Source of the DNA: Cyathus striatus
Taxonomy: Eukaryota > Basidiomycota > Agaricomycetes > Agaricales > Nidulariaceae
Length of the DNA stretch: 64,000 nt
Reading direction: 5' to 3'
Assembly: GCA_025738555.1 (NCBI GenBank)
Contig: JAOVFP010000017.1
Span: 620,001 to 684,000 of the forward strand
A model generated the notes under the pieces. It saw only the letters and a list, made by a program, of their open reading frames with translations, made no database searches and had not been told where the DNA came from. Shown one piece after another: positions 21,901 to 33,743 of this stretch; positions within the stretch are counted from its first letter, which is position 1, and every line of letters starts with the position of its first letter. A program made the translations under genes and the position numbers.

Positions 21901-22647
21901 AAGAAAAAACAAAACGAATCTTCTCTGGAACACCATTGGTGTAAACCCTCTCCATGGAGATGTTATAGTGATTATATGTGTCTGCTGTGAGCCCAGCAAA
22001 TGTGGCCTCTAATATGCAATTTATTTATTAGTATTTTACAATCAATAAATATTTTTTAGCAAACACACCAATTATTTCACTATCCGGTTTCTCCCAAACA
22101 TCCAAATCCAACATATTCATAACCAGCTTATTGTTCTGGCGCTGACGCTGCTTCACTGGAGACAAAACAACTGGATAAGCAAGTGTAGTTGTTGGTGCAT
22201 CAGGGGTATGAGGGCGTGGAAATGGTGCTGGAGACACATCTCGACTATGTGTGGGTGTTTGAGGCTGACTAGGCAAAGGGGTGCCCTGGTTACTACCCAC
22301 AGGAGTAGGAGCCTTGGATCCTCTAGCTGAAGTCCTGGTTCGGCTTTGGCCCCTAGGCTTGGGAGGCATTTAAAATGAATAAAAGCGAAATTTAATGAAT
22401 TTATTATGACAGTTACTGGTACAGATCGACAACTGGGGGGCAAGAATTACTCGAATCAATGAATCGAAGCGGTTATCGAGCAAATCCAGGGTGAAATTAA
22501 GTCGGAGTCCGAAATGTTACCAAAAATAGACGGATGCATCCAAAAACTGGGTTCATCCGCGGATTGCCATCCGGAACCGATCCGCATCCACTATTTTCGG
22601 ATAAAAATAGCGGATGGTCGGTTCAGGGTCATCCGTGTCAGTCCCTA
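18985..22647 (-). mobile_element. hAT DNA transposon, nearly complete
   Basis: Terminal inverted repeats tagggaccgacatggatg (left) and tagggactgacacggatg (right, inverted) begin exactly at 18985 and 22647. They are flanked by an identical 8-bp target duplication, tacgagta (18977-18984 and 22648-22655). Subterminal 'ggatg/catcc' words are repeated at both ends, as in hAT elements. It is 3,663 bp long and holds one multi-exon transposase gene on the minus strand. Confidence 0.95.
19317..22369 (-). CDS. hAT-family transposase, multi-exon, one apparent frameshift
   Basis: Starts MPPKPRGQSRTRTSARGSK (22369), a basic Pro/Ser-rich N-terminus. Exons separated by ~50-60-bp introns then read GLTADTYNHYNISMERVYTN; FHAVLDGWTAPITVSYLGL (first catalytic Asp region); LLSIGMDNASNCSKLAEILP (second Asp); RRVATRWNSDFTCLSSHL; and the C-terminal dimerisation region SSVDAERAFSVGRRQINFMQ (conserved Glu). 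It ends ...DSSDEL-stop at 19317. One defect is visible: in the exon near 20275 the T run of the coding strand (minus strand) is one base short, so IFKEATDLFSQDEVPL shifts out of frame before HDLKLSLECVRDS. This could be a real inactivation or a homopolymer error. No other stop is seen in the exons, so the copy is young. Confidence 0.85.
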
Positions 22648-22655
22648 TACGAGTA

Positions 22656-25467
22656 TGAAAACAAAAACTTCGGTTCCGAATAGGAACCGACGTTTTATGC
22701 CTTATCAGGCCGCCGATTTACGGTGAGGCCGTCGATTTCCTGACTGCGAAACCGAAGACGGACAGCGATGCCGCCGTCTGACAGATCTTAAGATGCATTA
22801 GTAATAGTAACAGTGTGCATCATCCCGCCATCCCGCCTCCTCCGTATGTACATTTAAAAAAATATTTACATAGACATCATGTAGACACATACTTACATAC
22901 GCAGTAAATTATTTACTAATGAACTTGGGTTGAACTTTCTAGATTGAAGATTGTAATTCAATGTGCCTATGGTAATCGACAATGCACTTACTAATTTCTA
23001 TTAGAAATAGTTGTCACATACACTTCTGCTTGAGCTTAGAATATCTTTCGGGAAAATGTAGTAGAATATAGAACAAATTAATGTGGCATGTCTGAAATTA
23101 TTATGTTTTACAGTCCCGCATTATAATTGGAGCCACCATGAACCTGTCAAGCGCAGCAAAACATAGTGATTTTTAGGATGCCAGTAAAAAATTCATCAAT
23201 TTAGCAAAGATTAGTGATTTTCTATAATCAGATTAAATTTGAATTAGCTACCGCTGTAAGTATGCAATATTCTTATTGCAGACATCGCTTATTCAAGCTG
23301 GCATATGTTTTTACCGACGTAAAAATATGTTTCTCGATGGGGTATGTTTGAATTACAATCTATTCTTGCTCATAATTAGCCACGCGGCGACGGGTGTGCC
23401 GTCGATGTAGTAAGTAAAGAATCCTTACTGAAGTACTGGGCAAGATGCTCACCACCGCCCCGAAATAAGCAAAAACATTAAAAAGCTTATAGTGTACAGA
23501 GCCGATGCTGGTCAATTCCAAGGCTACTCAGCTCGACAACACCACCTCCCACCTGTTTGCCAATGCGTATGACTCCCAACCGTTCCTGAGATCCATTCAA
23601 GCTGCGGAGTTTACTACACTGTTAGTTTCTTTTCCAGACATATAGTTCGAGCTACGTACTATTAAATGGGGCTAGCCGTTATATAAACAGTGTAAGTATT
23701 TCGATGATACATATGTTAGTTTATCTACAGCGAACACGAAAACAAAAGCATATACATATTTGCTTCACATCTACTTAGGAGAGTAATGATTATACACTAT
23801 TGAAATTTCGTTTAAATTGATCACGCTGTAATTATAAGTTTTATATTCGGTTTTGTTTAAACACCTCGCGCGCAACGCACGCTAGTTAAACAAGAACGCG
23901 AACACAGAAGGCGCGTTCAAGGCGTGTTACGCGACGTTTGATGGGTGCATCATGCCGCTCCGATGTTAATGAGCTTCCGCCGAAGCGTATGACATAAGCA
24001 GACGGAGCACCCGCTATCTGACCGTTATCTATGGTGCTGTGCGCTTAGTCACAACTAATTTGGTGCAGCGGCGGAATTGGTTGGCGAAAATTTTTGAAAT
24101 TTTAAGGTTGTAATTTTTGATAGATAACACATGTACCTAAACTTTTAAATAATAGCAGAATGAAATAAAGCAGAAAAAAATAAGCTACAGAAGTCAAAGC
24201 ATGCTTCAAGCTGTAGGTGTCTGAAAAGGATAGTTGCAGCCTAGCTTTCAAAAGTAAAGATTGTGGCTACTCATGCAGGAGGTGAATGAAAATACTAAAC
24301 AGTTATGCAAATTCTTGCAAAGTTTCATTGCGAGCTCAATTTTATGGATTATTTCTGTATTGTGGTGAAGCACTACTAATGCTTAATAATCTCAGGGAAC
24401 ATTACTTTCACTTCACGAAAATATACTCAAAGCTCTCTAATCTGTAGTATATATACAATGTATGAAGGCATATTGTGGTGGACTGGCAAAAAATGATACT
24501 TAAATCCAGGAAAAGAAGACTTCCTTGACGAATTCTGGAGGCAGCTTCAAGAATCTTGGATTACTAATACATTAAGTGTGGGAATTTACTACTGTATATA
24601 GCAATTTTTACATAAGGCGGCGGAATTTGGGTTGGACAAAAAACATAACTCCGTCAGTTTTGACAATATCAAAAATCTGTCTAGACATTTTGTTCCCCTC
24701 ATCAAAACAAGCACTTTGGCTAAAGGAATAAGAAAAATAACTGTTTCCCATGGTTCTACATCCGTTGCACAAAAGTAGTGGTGACTAAGTGCACAGCACC
24801 ATACATGGTTACTATTCGGAACCGAAGTTTTTGTTTTTATTTTCGTCAAGGCCGCCAGTGAACTGAGCAGAAATGAAGCTGAGCGAAGCCAGTGGGAGGA
24901 AAGCTAGCTCTGACAGGCCCAGATCAGCTAGGAGGCGCTCAAAAGCGGCTGCAAGCCCGCTTAGCTGCAGCTTAACTGTCCTTCTCGGTATCAAGCATGC
25001 GTATAATACCTTTTCCTTGCACGCTTCTCTTTTTTACCCAATAATCTACCAGCATTCTATTGAAGTAAATAGTATCAACATTTGTATTGTTTTTTAAAAG
25101 GTGAATGGTCATGTTCACAATAAATTTAGGCTTTTTCAAGTTCTTCTATATTGAAAGTCGTAAATAACTGCATGACTACCACAGGCGCCCAGTTGGCCTG
25201 CAACATACCAAACCCAGTACAAAACCCTGAGCCATAGCTAAGCTCTGGCTGAGCAGAAGCTGGGCTGTAGCCAGGGAAGTGAGTAGAACAAAATAGCTCA
25301 GCTTTGAAAGCTGAGCGGAGCGAAGCGGTGACAACACTACTTTGACGTAGTCGAGCATGGTTGTCTGGCTTTCAAGTTTCCATAGGAATGCACTGTGCCA
25401 AATGTTAGGCATATGGGAAATGCCGAAATTCCGCATTCCGAATTACTTTATGTTTTTGGCCTTATGT
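22656..25467. other. Non-coding region between two large elements
   Basis: No gene found. Contains the inverted pair described under 18900-25360. Near 25390-25440 is a short segment (aaatgttaggcatatgggaa, then atgccgaaattccgcattcc) that is repeated at 52390-52435. Open frames are short and motif-free. Confidence 0.4.
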
Positions 25468-25749
25468 TCAATATATGGGCAGCAAGAAAATTCCGGGCAC
25501 ACACAAAAGTGAGCGTGAGTTGAGCGTGCACGCTCACCTATTGAGCGTGAAAATTCGACCCTGTGCGTGATGTGAGCGTGAATATTCTATACATGAGCGT
25601 GAATAATCCTTATATGAGCATGAGCCAACTGGCTGTCTTATATCAACTACATACTGAATAATTGGCATAGTAAAGCATGTTTTTAATACAATTTGGTATA
25701 TACTAAGCACTGTAATGTAATAATTGAAGAACACCAGTGGGTTTTATAT

Positions 25750-26260
25750 ATATTTCATTATTATTGTCTTGACTCTTCTTTATGAGTGTATATTGATTTA
25801 AAATGTATACCAATGATCCAGAGTGTTTAGATATGACTTAGAGTGTATATAAATGATTCAGAGAGTGTACATATGATCTACAAGTTGAAAAAATGACTCA
25901 GAGAGTGTAGCAGTAATTCAGACTAACAATTAAAAATTTATAGAGCTAGAGAATGGTATATATTGAACAGTAGAAACAGGGGAAGTTTATAATGAAGCAG
26001 GGGGCTCAGAAAATTACAGGAAGCTTTACAATGAAGCAGGAAAATTCAGAACAAGGCAGGGGGATTCACAGTGAAGCAGAGACTATGGGAAATTCAAAAC
26101 AAAGAATGGGGCTTTACAGCGAAGTAGGGAACTTCAGAACAAGGAAGGGGGCTTAATAACAAAGCAGGGAAATTCACAACGAAGCAGGGAGCAATACAGG
26201 ATAGATTACTACCTATAACACATATTTGCATTGTATAACTGCATGTCAGTATGATATTTA
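25750..26260. repeat. Short degenerate repeats at the left side of the element
   Basis: Two small families: 'atgactcagagtgta' units (25800-25930) and 'gaagcaggg.aattca' units (about 25975-26200). Each is repeated 5-8 times with variation. No coding content. Confidence 0.7.
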
Positions 26261-29200
26261 CACTCATGCTCAATGCCCTTTGATTTGAGCATGAGCATGA
26301 TAGGTATTCTATCACATTTATAATACTTATTTACACTTGCACTCAATGTCCTTTAACTTGAGTGTGAGCGTGATTGGCATTTTTACTCATGCTCACAAAT
26401 ATTACACTTATATTTCACTTGAGCATGAGTGTGATTGGTATTCCTGTTCATGCTCACAAATATTACACTCATGCTCAATGTCTTTTAACTTGAGCATGAG
26501 TGTGGTATTTCTATTCATGCTCACAAGTATTACACTCATGCTCAATGTCCTTTAACTTGAGTGTGAGCGTGATTGGTATTCTTACTCATGCTCACAAATA
26601 TTACACTTGCATTCAACTTGTGCTTGAGTATAATTGGTATTCCTATTCACACTCACAAGTATTACACTCACGCTCAATGTCCTTTAACTTGAGTGTGAGC
26701 ATGATTGGTATTCTTACTCACACTCACAAATATTACACTTGCATTCAACTTGAGCTTGAGTATAATTGGTATTCCTATTCACACTCACAAGTATTACACT
26801 CACGCTCAATGTCCTTTAACTTGAGTGTGAGCATGATTGGTATTCTTACTCACACTCACGAATATTACACTTGCATTCAACTTGAGCATGAGTATAATTG
26901 GTATTCCTATTCACACTCACAAGTATTACACTCACGCTCAATGTCCTTTAACTTGAGTGTGAGTGTGATTGGTATTCTTACTCATGCTCACAAATATTAC
27001 ACTTGCATTCAACTTGAGCTTGAGTATAATTGGTATTCCTATTCATGCTCACAAGTATTACACTCACTCAATATCCTTTAACTTGAGCATGAGTGTGATT
27101 GGTATTCTTACTCACACTCATGAATATTACACTTGCATTCAACTTGAGCATGAGTATAATTGGTATTCCTATTCACACTCACAAGTATTACACTCACGCT
27201 AAATGTCCTTTAACTTGAATGTGAGAGTGATTGGTATTCTTACTCACGCTCACAAATATTACACTTGCATTCAACTTGAGCTTGAGTATAATTGGTATTC
27301 CTATTTATGCTCACAAGTATTACACTCACGCTCAATGTCCTTTAACTTGAGTGTGAGCATAATTGGTATACCTATTCACACTCACAAGTATTACACTCAT
27401 GCTCAATATCTTTTAACTTGAGCGTGAGTGTGGTATTCCTATTCACACTCACAAGTATTACACTCACACTCAAACACTCACTCAATATCCTTTAACTTGA
27501 GCATGAGTGGGATTGGTATTCTTACTCACACTCACAAATATTACACTTGCATTCAACTTGAGCATGAGTATAATTGGTATTCCTATTCACACTCACAAGT
27601 ATTACACTCACACTCAATGTCTTTTAACTTGAGTGTGAGTGTGGTATTCCTATTCACACTCACAAGTATTACACTCACACTCAAACACTCACTCAATATC
27701 CTTTAACTTGAGCATGAGCATGATTGGTATTCTTACTCATGCTCACAAATATTACACTTGCATTCAACTTGAGTGTGAGTATAATTGGTATTCCTATTCA
27801 CACTCACAAGTATTACACTCACACTCAATGTCTTTTAACTTGAGTGTGAGTGTGGCATTCCTATTCACACTCACAAGTATTACACTCACGCTCAAACACT
27901 CACTCAATATCCTTTAACTTGAGCATGAGCATGATTGGTATTCTTACTCATGCTCACAAATATTACACTTGCATTCAACTTGAGTGTGAGTATAATTGGT
28001 ACTCCTATTCACACTCACAAGTATTACACTCACACTCAATGTCTTTTAACTTGAGCGTGAGTGTGGTATTCCTATTCACACTCACAAGTATTACACTCAT
28101 GCTCAATGTCTTTTAACTTGAGCATGAGTGTGGTATTCCTACTCATGCTCAATGTTTTTTTAACTTGAGTGTGAGTGTGGTATTCCTATTCATTCTCACA
28201 AGTATTACACTCACACTCAATGTCTTTTAACATGAGCGTGAGTGTGGTATTCCTACTCACACTCAATGTTTTTAACTTGAGCGTGAGTGTGGTATTCCTA
28301 TTCATGCTCACAAGTATTACACTCACACTCAATGTCTTTTAACTTGAGCGTGAGTGTGGTATTCCTACTCACACTCAATGTTTTTTAACTTGAGTGTGAG
28401 TGTGGTATTCCCATTCACGCTCACAAATATTACACTCATGCTCAATGTCTTTTAACTTGAGCATGAGTGTGGTATTCCTACTCACGCTCAATGTTTTTTA
28501 ACTTGAGTGTGAGTGTGGTATTCCTATTCACGCTCACAAGTATTACACTCACACTCAATGTTTTTTAACTTGAGCGTGAGTGTGGTATTCCTATTCACGC
28601 TCACAAGTATTACACTCATGCTCAATGTCTTTTAACTTGAGCATGAGTGTGGTATTCCCATTCATGCTCACAAGTATTACACTCACACTCAATGTCTTTT
28701 AACTTGAGTGTGAGTGTGGTATTCCTACTCACGCTCACAAGTATTACACTCACACTCAATGTCTTTTAACTTGAGTGTGAATGTGGTATTCCTACTCACA
28801 CTCAATGTTTTTTAACTTGAGCATGAGTGTGGTATTCCTATTCATGCTCACAAGTATTACACTCACACTCAATGTTTTTTAACTTGAGCGTGAGTGTGGT
28901 ATTCCTATTCTCGCTCACAAATATTACACTCATGCTCAATGTCTTTTAACTTGAGCGTGAGTGTGGTATTCCTACTCACACTCAATGTTTTTTAACTTGA
29001 GCGTGAGTGTGGTATTCCTATTCATGCTCACAAGTATTACACTCACACTCAATGTTTTTTAACTTGAGTGTGAGTGTGGTATTCCTATTCATGCTCACAA
29101 ATATTACACTCATGCTCAATGTCTTTTAACTTGAGTGTGAGTGTGGTATTCCCATTCACGCTCACAAGTATTACACTCACACTCAATGTCTTTTAACTTG

Positions 29201-30160
29201 AGTGTGAGTGTGGTATTCCTACTCACGCTCAATGTTTTTTAACTTGAGTGTGAGTGTGGTATTCCTATTCACACTCACAAGTATTACACTCACACTCAAT
29301 GTCTTTTAACTTGAGTGTGAGTGTGGTATTCCTACTCACGCTCAATGTTTTTTAACTTGAGCGTGAGTGTGGTATTCCTATTCATGCTCACAAGTATTAC
29401 ACCCACACTCAATGTTTTTTAACTTGAGTGTGAGTGTGATATTCCTACTCACACTCAATGTTTTTTAACTTGAGCATGAGTGTGGTATTCCTATTCATGC
29501 TCACAAGTATCACACTCACACTCAATGTTTTTTAACTTGAGCGTGAATGTGGTATTTCTATTCACACTCACAAGTATTACACTCACACTCAATGTCTTTT
29601 AACTTGAGCGTGAGTGTGGTATTCCTACTCACACTCAATGTTTTTTAACTTGAGCATGAGTGTGGTATTCCTATTCACACTCACAAGTATTACACTCACA
29701 CTCAATGTTTTTTAACTTGAGCATGAGTGTGGTATTCCTACTCATGCTCAATTTTTTTAACTTGAGTGTGAGTGTGGTATTCCTATTCATGCTCACAAGT
29801 ATCACACTCACGCTCAATGTCTTTTAACTTGAGTGTGAGTTTGGTATTTCTATTCACGCTCACAAGTATTACACTCACACTCAATGTCTTTTAACTTGAG
29901 CATGAGTGTGGTATTCCTATTCACACTCACAAGTATTACAACCACACCCAATGTCTTTTAACTTGAGCGTGAGTGTGGTATTCCTATTCACACTCACAAG
30001 TATTACACTCATGCTCAATGTCCTTTAACTTGAGCATGAGCATAATTGGTATTCCTATTCATGCTCACAAGTATTACACTCATGCTCAATGTCATTTAAC
30101 TTGAGCGTGAGCATAATTGGTATTCCTATTCATGCTCACTTAGATTACACTTCCAACTTA
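26260..30160. repeat. ~4-kb minisatellite of gagcgtgagtgtgg / ctcacactcaatg words
   Basis: In the left half a composite unit of about 130-140 bp alternates 'tattacacttgcattcaac' and 'tattacactcacgctcaatg' segments. In the right half a shorter unit of about 70-110 bp dominates (ttttaacttgagtgtgagtg, tggtattcct). Each unit contains an inverted pair (ctcaatg...cttgag and gagtgtgag...ctcacactc), so single strands could fold into many hairpins. The open frames of up to 193 codons here are repeat artefacts. Confidence 0.95.
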
Positions 30161-30910
30161 CTTTTCCTCCCACATGCAAGTGAAGCCAAAATATATATGT
30201 AACATATAATTTTTTTGTGAGTGTGAAGTAAAAACTTTGAGCGTGAGTTGACAGACCTTGAGTGTGAGTTGATGACCTTGAGCATGAAAACTCAGACCCT
30301 GTGCGTGAATGTATGAACCCTGTGCATGAGATGTTGACCCTGAGCAGGAGCTCACACCTTGAGCGTGAACATGAGCATGCACGCACCTGTTTGAGTGTGA
30401 AGTATAAATATTATTCTTCAAGATTTGACTTCATATCTTGATTAGAAACATCACTCACATTCACAATATGATACAGCCATACAACACTAGTATGTACATT
30501 TGATTTACACTCTTTTTGACCCACAATTGGGCCATTTAGAGCTAAAATAAATACCTTGAGTGTGACACGCTCAATCACGCTCACTTTTGTGCGTGCCCGG
30601 AATTTTCTATGTGCCCTCAATATATTTGTCCAAGTCTATGACCTCTGTAGTAATTTTTATCATACAGTACCATGACATGGTCGCAGCATTCTGCGCACCG
30701 CTTTCAAGAACTTCAACTATTTCACACTTATTACATTTAAAAAGGTACATAAGTCGTAGTTCAACTAGGATACTTTGAATATCGCAACTTGATATACATT
30801 CTTTCAGGCATGGCTTCATAGCTATGGGTAGTATTAAACAATTCAGTGTCATTTCCATCATCATCAGTGCCGGTTGAAGTTCCACAGGCTGGTTGAGCAA
30901 AGAAAATCAA

Positions 30911-31976
30911 TCAAGACACCATTGTGCCCTTGTTACCATCCACATCTGTCATTTTTCGTAGTTTTAGTATCAGCTGAGATCCCTAGAGATGAATAAATAT
31001 GAATATAGAAAATAAAACACTCTAACGTACAGAAAATGACATCATTGCATAGTACCACCTGTAAACATAGGAAAAGGTTTAAATAAATAACACTGGTAAA
31101 GGGAATTATGATTTACATGGTGAAATACTCAGATATCTCAGGTACACCTTTTATTGAACACCCTGTCACAAATACTGTAAATGCTAAGATGTATATTGAT
31201 TAGTAAAATATTTGGTGTCATCATAAAGCATTTCTTACCAAATATAATGAAATAATACAATGTTCCATCACGCATAAAAGCCGTCTGAATAGGGAAGCTA
31301 TCTTGTGTATTTTGTAGCAAATTTTGTAGTCCTCCATGAGTGAGAATCAAATCCTTTCCGAGTCTGAATATAGTCATAAGAAACATAGCAGCTGTTAATA
31401 TAAAATCAATACATTGTCATGTAACAGTTAATTTTAACGTACTGTGAATAGCAAGACTAATTGCAAAATATATTGTTTGTACCAAGTTAAGCAGATCCGC
31501 ATTTTCTGGTTCGTTTAGCATGTATACCAATCCTGGAATATCTAAAATATTCTTGGATAAGGCGATGCTATATTGTATGTTAGCTGCAAGCAACATCTAA
31601 GAATGATAATTATGAGTTAATAATAATATGGTAATCATATTAAGCAAACCGTGAATTGTGCTAGCATATTCCAACATATACATCAGTCTCAACTAATGCA
31701 TTATAAGATAATCAGCTCAGCTCACCAACTAAACATATTGTTAAGAACGAAACTACTATCATTGCTTCAACATAAGTGTTTCATTATTTTCATAGTTAGG
31801 AGTAGATGCATACTTCTTCTGCTGTTTCCAAAACAAGCACTCAGTCGAAATGCAAAGATAAGATCTGTTGCAGTGCTGAATATGACTGTTCCCCCACTAC
31901 ATGCAAAATATTGGTTTACATTGATTAATTCAATGAAATTACTTACATTCCACCAAACCAGTAGGTACTGCGACAT
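30911..31976 (-). pseudogene. Polytopic membrane-protein gene, multi-exon, probably 5'-truncated
   Basis: Minus-strand exons join as MSQYLLVWWN; IFSTATDLIFAFRLSACFGN; YVEAMIVVSFLTICLV; QYSIALSKNILDIPGLVYML with QTIYFAISLAIHS; AMFLMTIFRLGKDLILTHGG with SFPIQTAFMRDGTLYYFIIF; AFTVFVTGC...YFTM; WYYAMMSFS; and GSQLILKLRKMTDVDGNKG-stop (30911). Several exons are hydrophobic helices. The RDGTLYYFIIF segment and the GSQLILKLRKM ending resemble mushroom multi-pass proteins of unknown function (recollection). The exon reading ...MKIMKHLC needs a frame change to enter YVEAMIVV, so it may carry a small lesion or an unrecognised intron. No convincing N-terminus is found upstream; repeat-derived sequence begins near 32160. 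Confidence 0.5.
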
Positions 31977-32159
31977 CTATAGCAGCGTGTTAAGTTAAAA
32001 TAAGCTTAACATAAAAAGACATTGTCACAACTAGTGTCACCAGTATCAATTTGAAATGCAGTAAAGTTACATGGAAATTACTGACATTTGCCGGTTTATT
32101 ACCAATTATTTGAAAGTATGGTGCTAGAAAGGACAGGATTGAGAGTAAAATCAACTGTT

Positions 32160-33290
32160 ACATCCATGTCCGGAATCCGCTATTCCGCACTTCCGCACTA
32201 TCCCGCACTTCCACGTTGGCCGCATTTCTGACCAATCGTCGGATACGTCGTCATGATTTATCAATTACTTACTTGTGCTCATCCGCTATGTCATTATTTC
32301 ATATTACTCCTCGATTACTACTCCTATCCGTTTCACTATATCACATACAGCCATTACTTCCATTCTTCAGCCACTACTCCTCTATGGTGGCTGACTCCAT
32401 GTTTACCTATCCCTAGTTATACCCTTATACTTCACTCAAAGTAAACTACTCCATACTTTACTTAGTATTTAAGATCTAGTTTTTGTATAGTAACTTTAGT
32501 TTTCATATCGACTATGATTACGAATATACCACTATACTCCGTCTTCTTGTCTCTAAGGTTTCGTCCTTAGTTCTGGTCTCTATTCCGACCTTTCCGCATT
32601 TCGCACTCAACCTTGCTCCTACCTTGAGCTTGTTCCTACCTCGACTTTGAAATATGAACCACCGAGAATCACAAGGGGCGCAGCACATAAGCTGAAGCCA
32701 AGGTTCCCTTCCGCACTTTTTGAGTTCTCCGCTTCCGACCTCGAGCTTACGTAATACTACGAGTAGCTCCCTCTGTGCTAAACCCAGCGCCTCCCTATTA
32801 TCCCTCTGAGTGGTATGGTACATAACAGAGAAACACAATGTTCAGCACTTATATTATTTAGATAAAAAAACTATGATGTATAATATATGTATATATAAGA
32901 ATAGAAGGTTTTAGGTATGTTCTCAGGCAATTTGCTCTCAAAATTTGGAGAGATTCACCTTTCTAGTGTCCCAGCACTATGTCAAGACCTGTATTTCTGG
33001 TAAGGTTGGAAGGGCAAAGGTAGGGAAGTGTGGATAGGAAGGACTGTTGGCTTCAGCTTATGTGCTGTGCCCCTTGATGTTCTCAAGGTCCAGGTATTTC
33101 AAAGTGAGGAAGTGTGAGACAAGAGTGCAGGATAGAAGTGCAGAACAGGAGTGCAGAGTGTGTAGTCATTACTGTAGAAGTAATGATTAAGCTGGAGGTG
33201 AGTGGAACTTAAGGACAAGTAGGGAAGACTGTAACTTAGCTGATATTTGAACTGAGTAGTCTTAGTACAAGGATGTGCTACTTAAATACT
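32160..33290. other. Unassigned repeat-derived region with an inverted repeat
   Basis: Starts with 'tccgcacttccgcac' words. About 100 bp around 32640-32745 recurs inverted at about 33030-33115 (shared core ggcttcagcttatgtgctg). The inner copy has TpG where the other has CpG. No gene is recognised. This may be an old foldback-type element. Confidence 0.5.
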
Positions 33291-33291
33291 A

Positions 33292-33741
33292 CAGTACAAT
33301 CCCTCATAATTCATAGCCTCATAATGCATAAATCTCCTAATGCATTAACTTTGACTAGGTACCACATTGGGGAGCAGGTAAATCAGGTGCATAATGCATA
33401 GGTCTCAGGAGTCAATTATGCATTATGGTGGATGGATTTAGCCCAAGTGCACATGAAAAAATTCTACAAAAGTCCACTCCAATAGTTAGTTCTCTTCAGA
33501 CCAGCCCCAAAACTTTCATACATTTACTAAACAATGAATTTATGACTAAATCTGACTCTAAACTGTACTAAATGGACTCAGGCTAACTGTGGGAAAATAA
33601 TATATCCCTGATTTCCTTACCATTTTTGGTGATATCTGTCACACTATGTCACAATGTGTGACACTTCTCTTCATGCATAAATCTCATAATGCATTAGTAA
33701 AGGGTGTGTCCCAACACTATGCATTATGAGGGATTGTACTG
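33292..33741. mobile_element. Pogo-like MITE, 450 bp
   Basis: The end cagtacaatccctcataatt (33292) is matched, inverted, by gagggattgtactg (ending 33741). TA flanks both ends (33290-33291 and 33742-33743). The subterminal word 'tgcataaatctcataatgca' is also repeated inverted. CAGTA... ends with TA duplications are usual for pogo/Tc1-mariner MITEs. Confidence 0.85.
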
Positions 33742-33743
33742 TA

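Larger units (their letters stand above)
18900..25360. repeat. Possible larger inverted-repeat element enclosing the hAT
   Basis: Left end 'ctttgacgtagtgatgtcac' followed by 'cgct...aaagctgctgag' (18917-18962) resembles the inverse of 'gcggtgacaacactac' with 'agcggagc' (about 25310-25345). The word 'aaaacaaaaacttcggttcc' at 22660 is the inverse of a copy at about 24820-24840. The relationship is imperfect, and no target duplication was found. It may be one old non-autonomous element into which the hAT inserted. Confidence 0.35.
25477..30616. mobile_element. Satellite-filled terminal-inverted-repeat element, Mutator-like target duplication
   Basis: The left end gggcagcaagaaaattccgg (25477) is the inverse of the right end (…ccggaattttctatgtgccc, ending 30616), with mismatches only in bases 6-9. 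The similarity continues inward as gaaaattccgggcac plus 'acaaaagtgagcgtga'. The element is bounded by a 9-bp direct duplication, tcaatatat (25468-25476 and 30617-30625). A 9-bp duplication is typical of Mutator-like elements (family knowledge), but no transposase is present and the superfamily is inference. The 5,140-bp interior is mainly a minisatellite whose units contain the terminal words gagcgtgag / ctcacgctc. Confidence 0.85.

Noticed and set aside
26500..28116. Several repetitive open frames of 70-193 codons
   Set aside because: They run through the minisatellite of the 25477-30616 element and change frame with the repeat unit; no start context or promoter.
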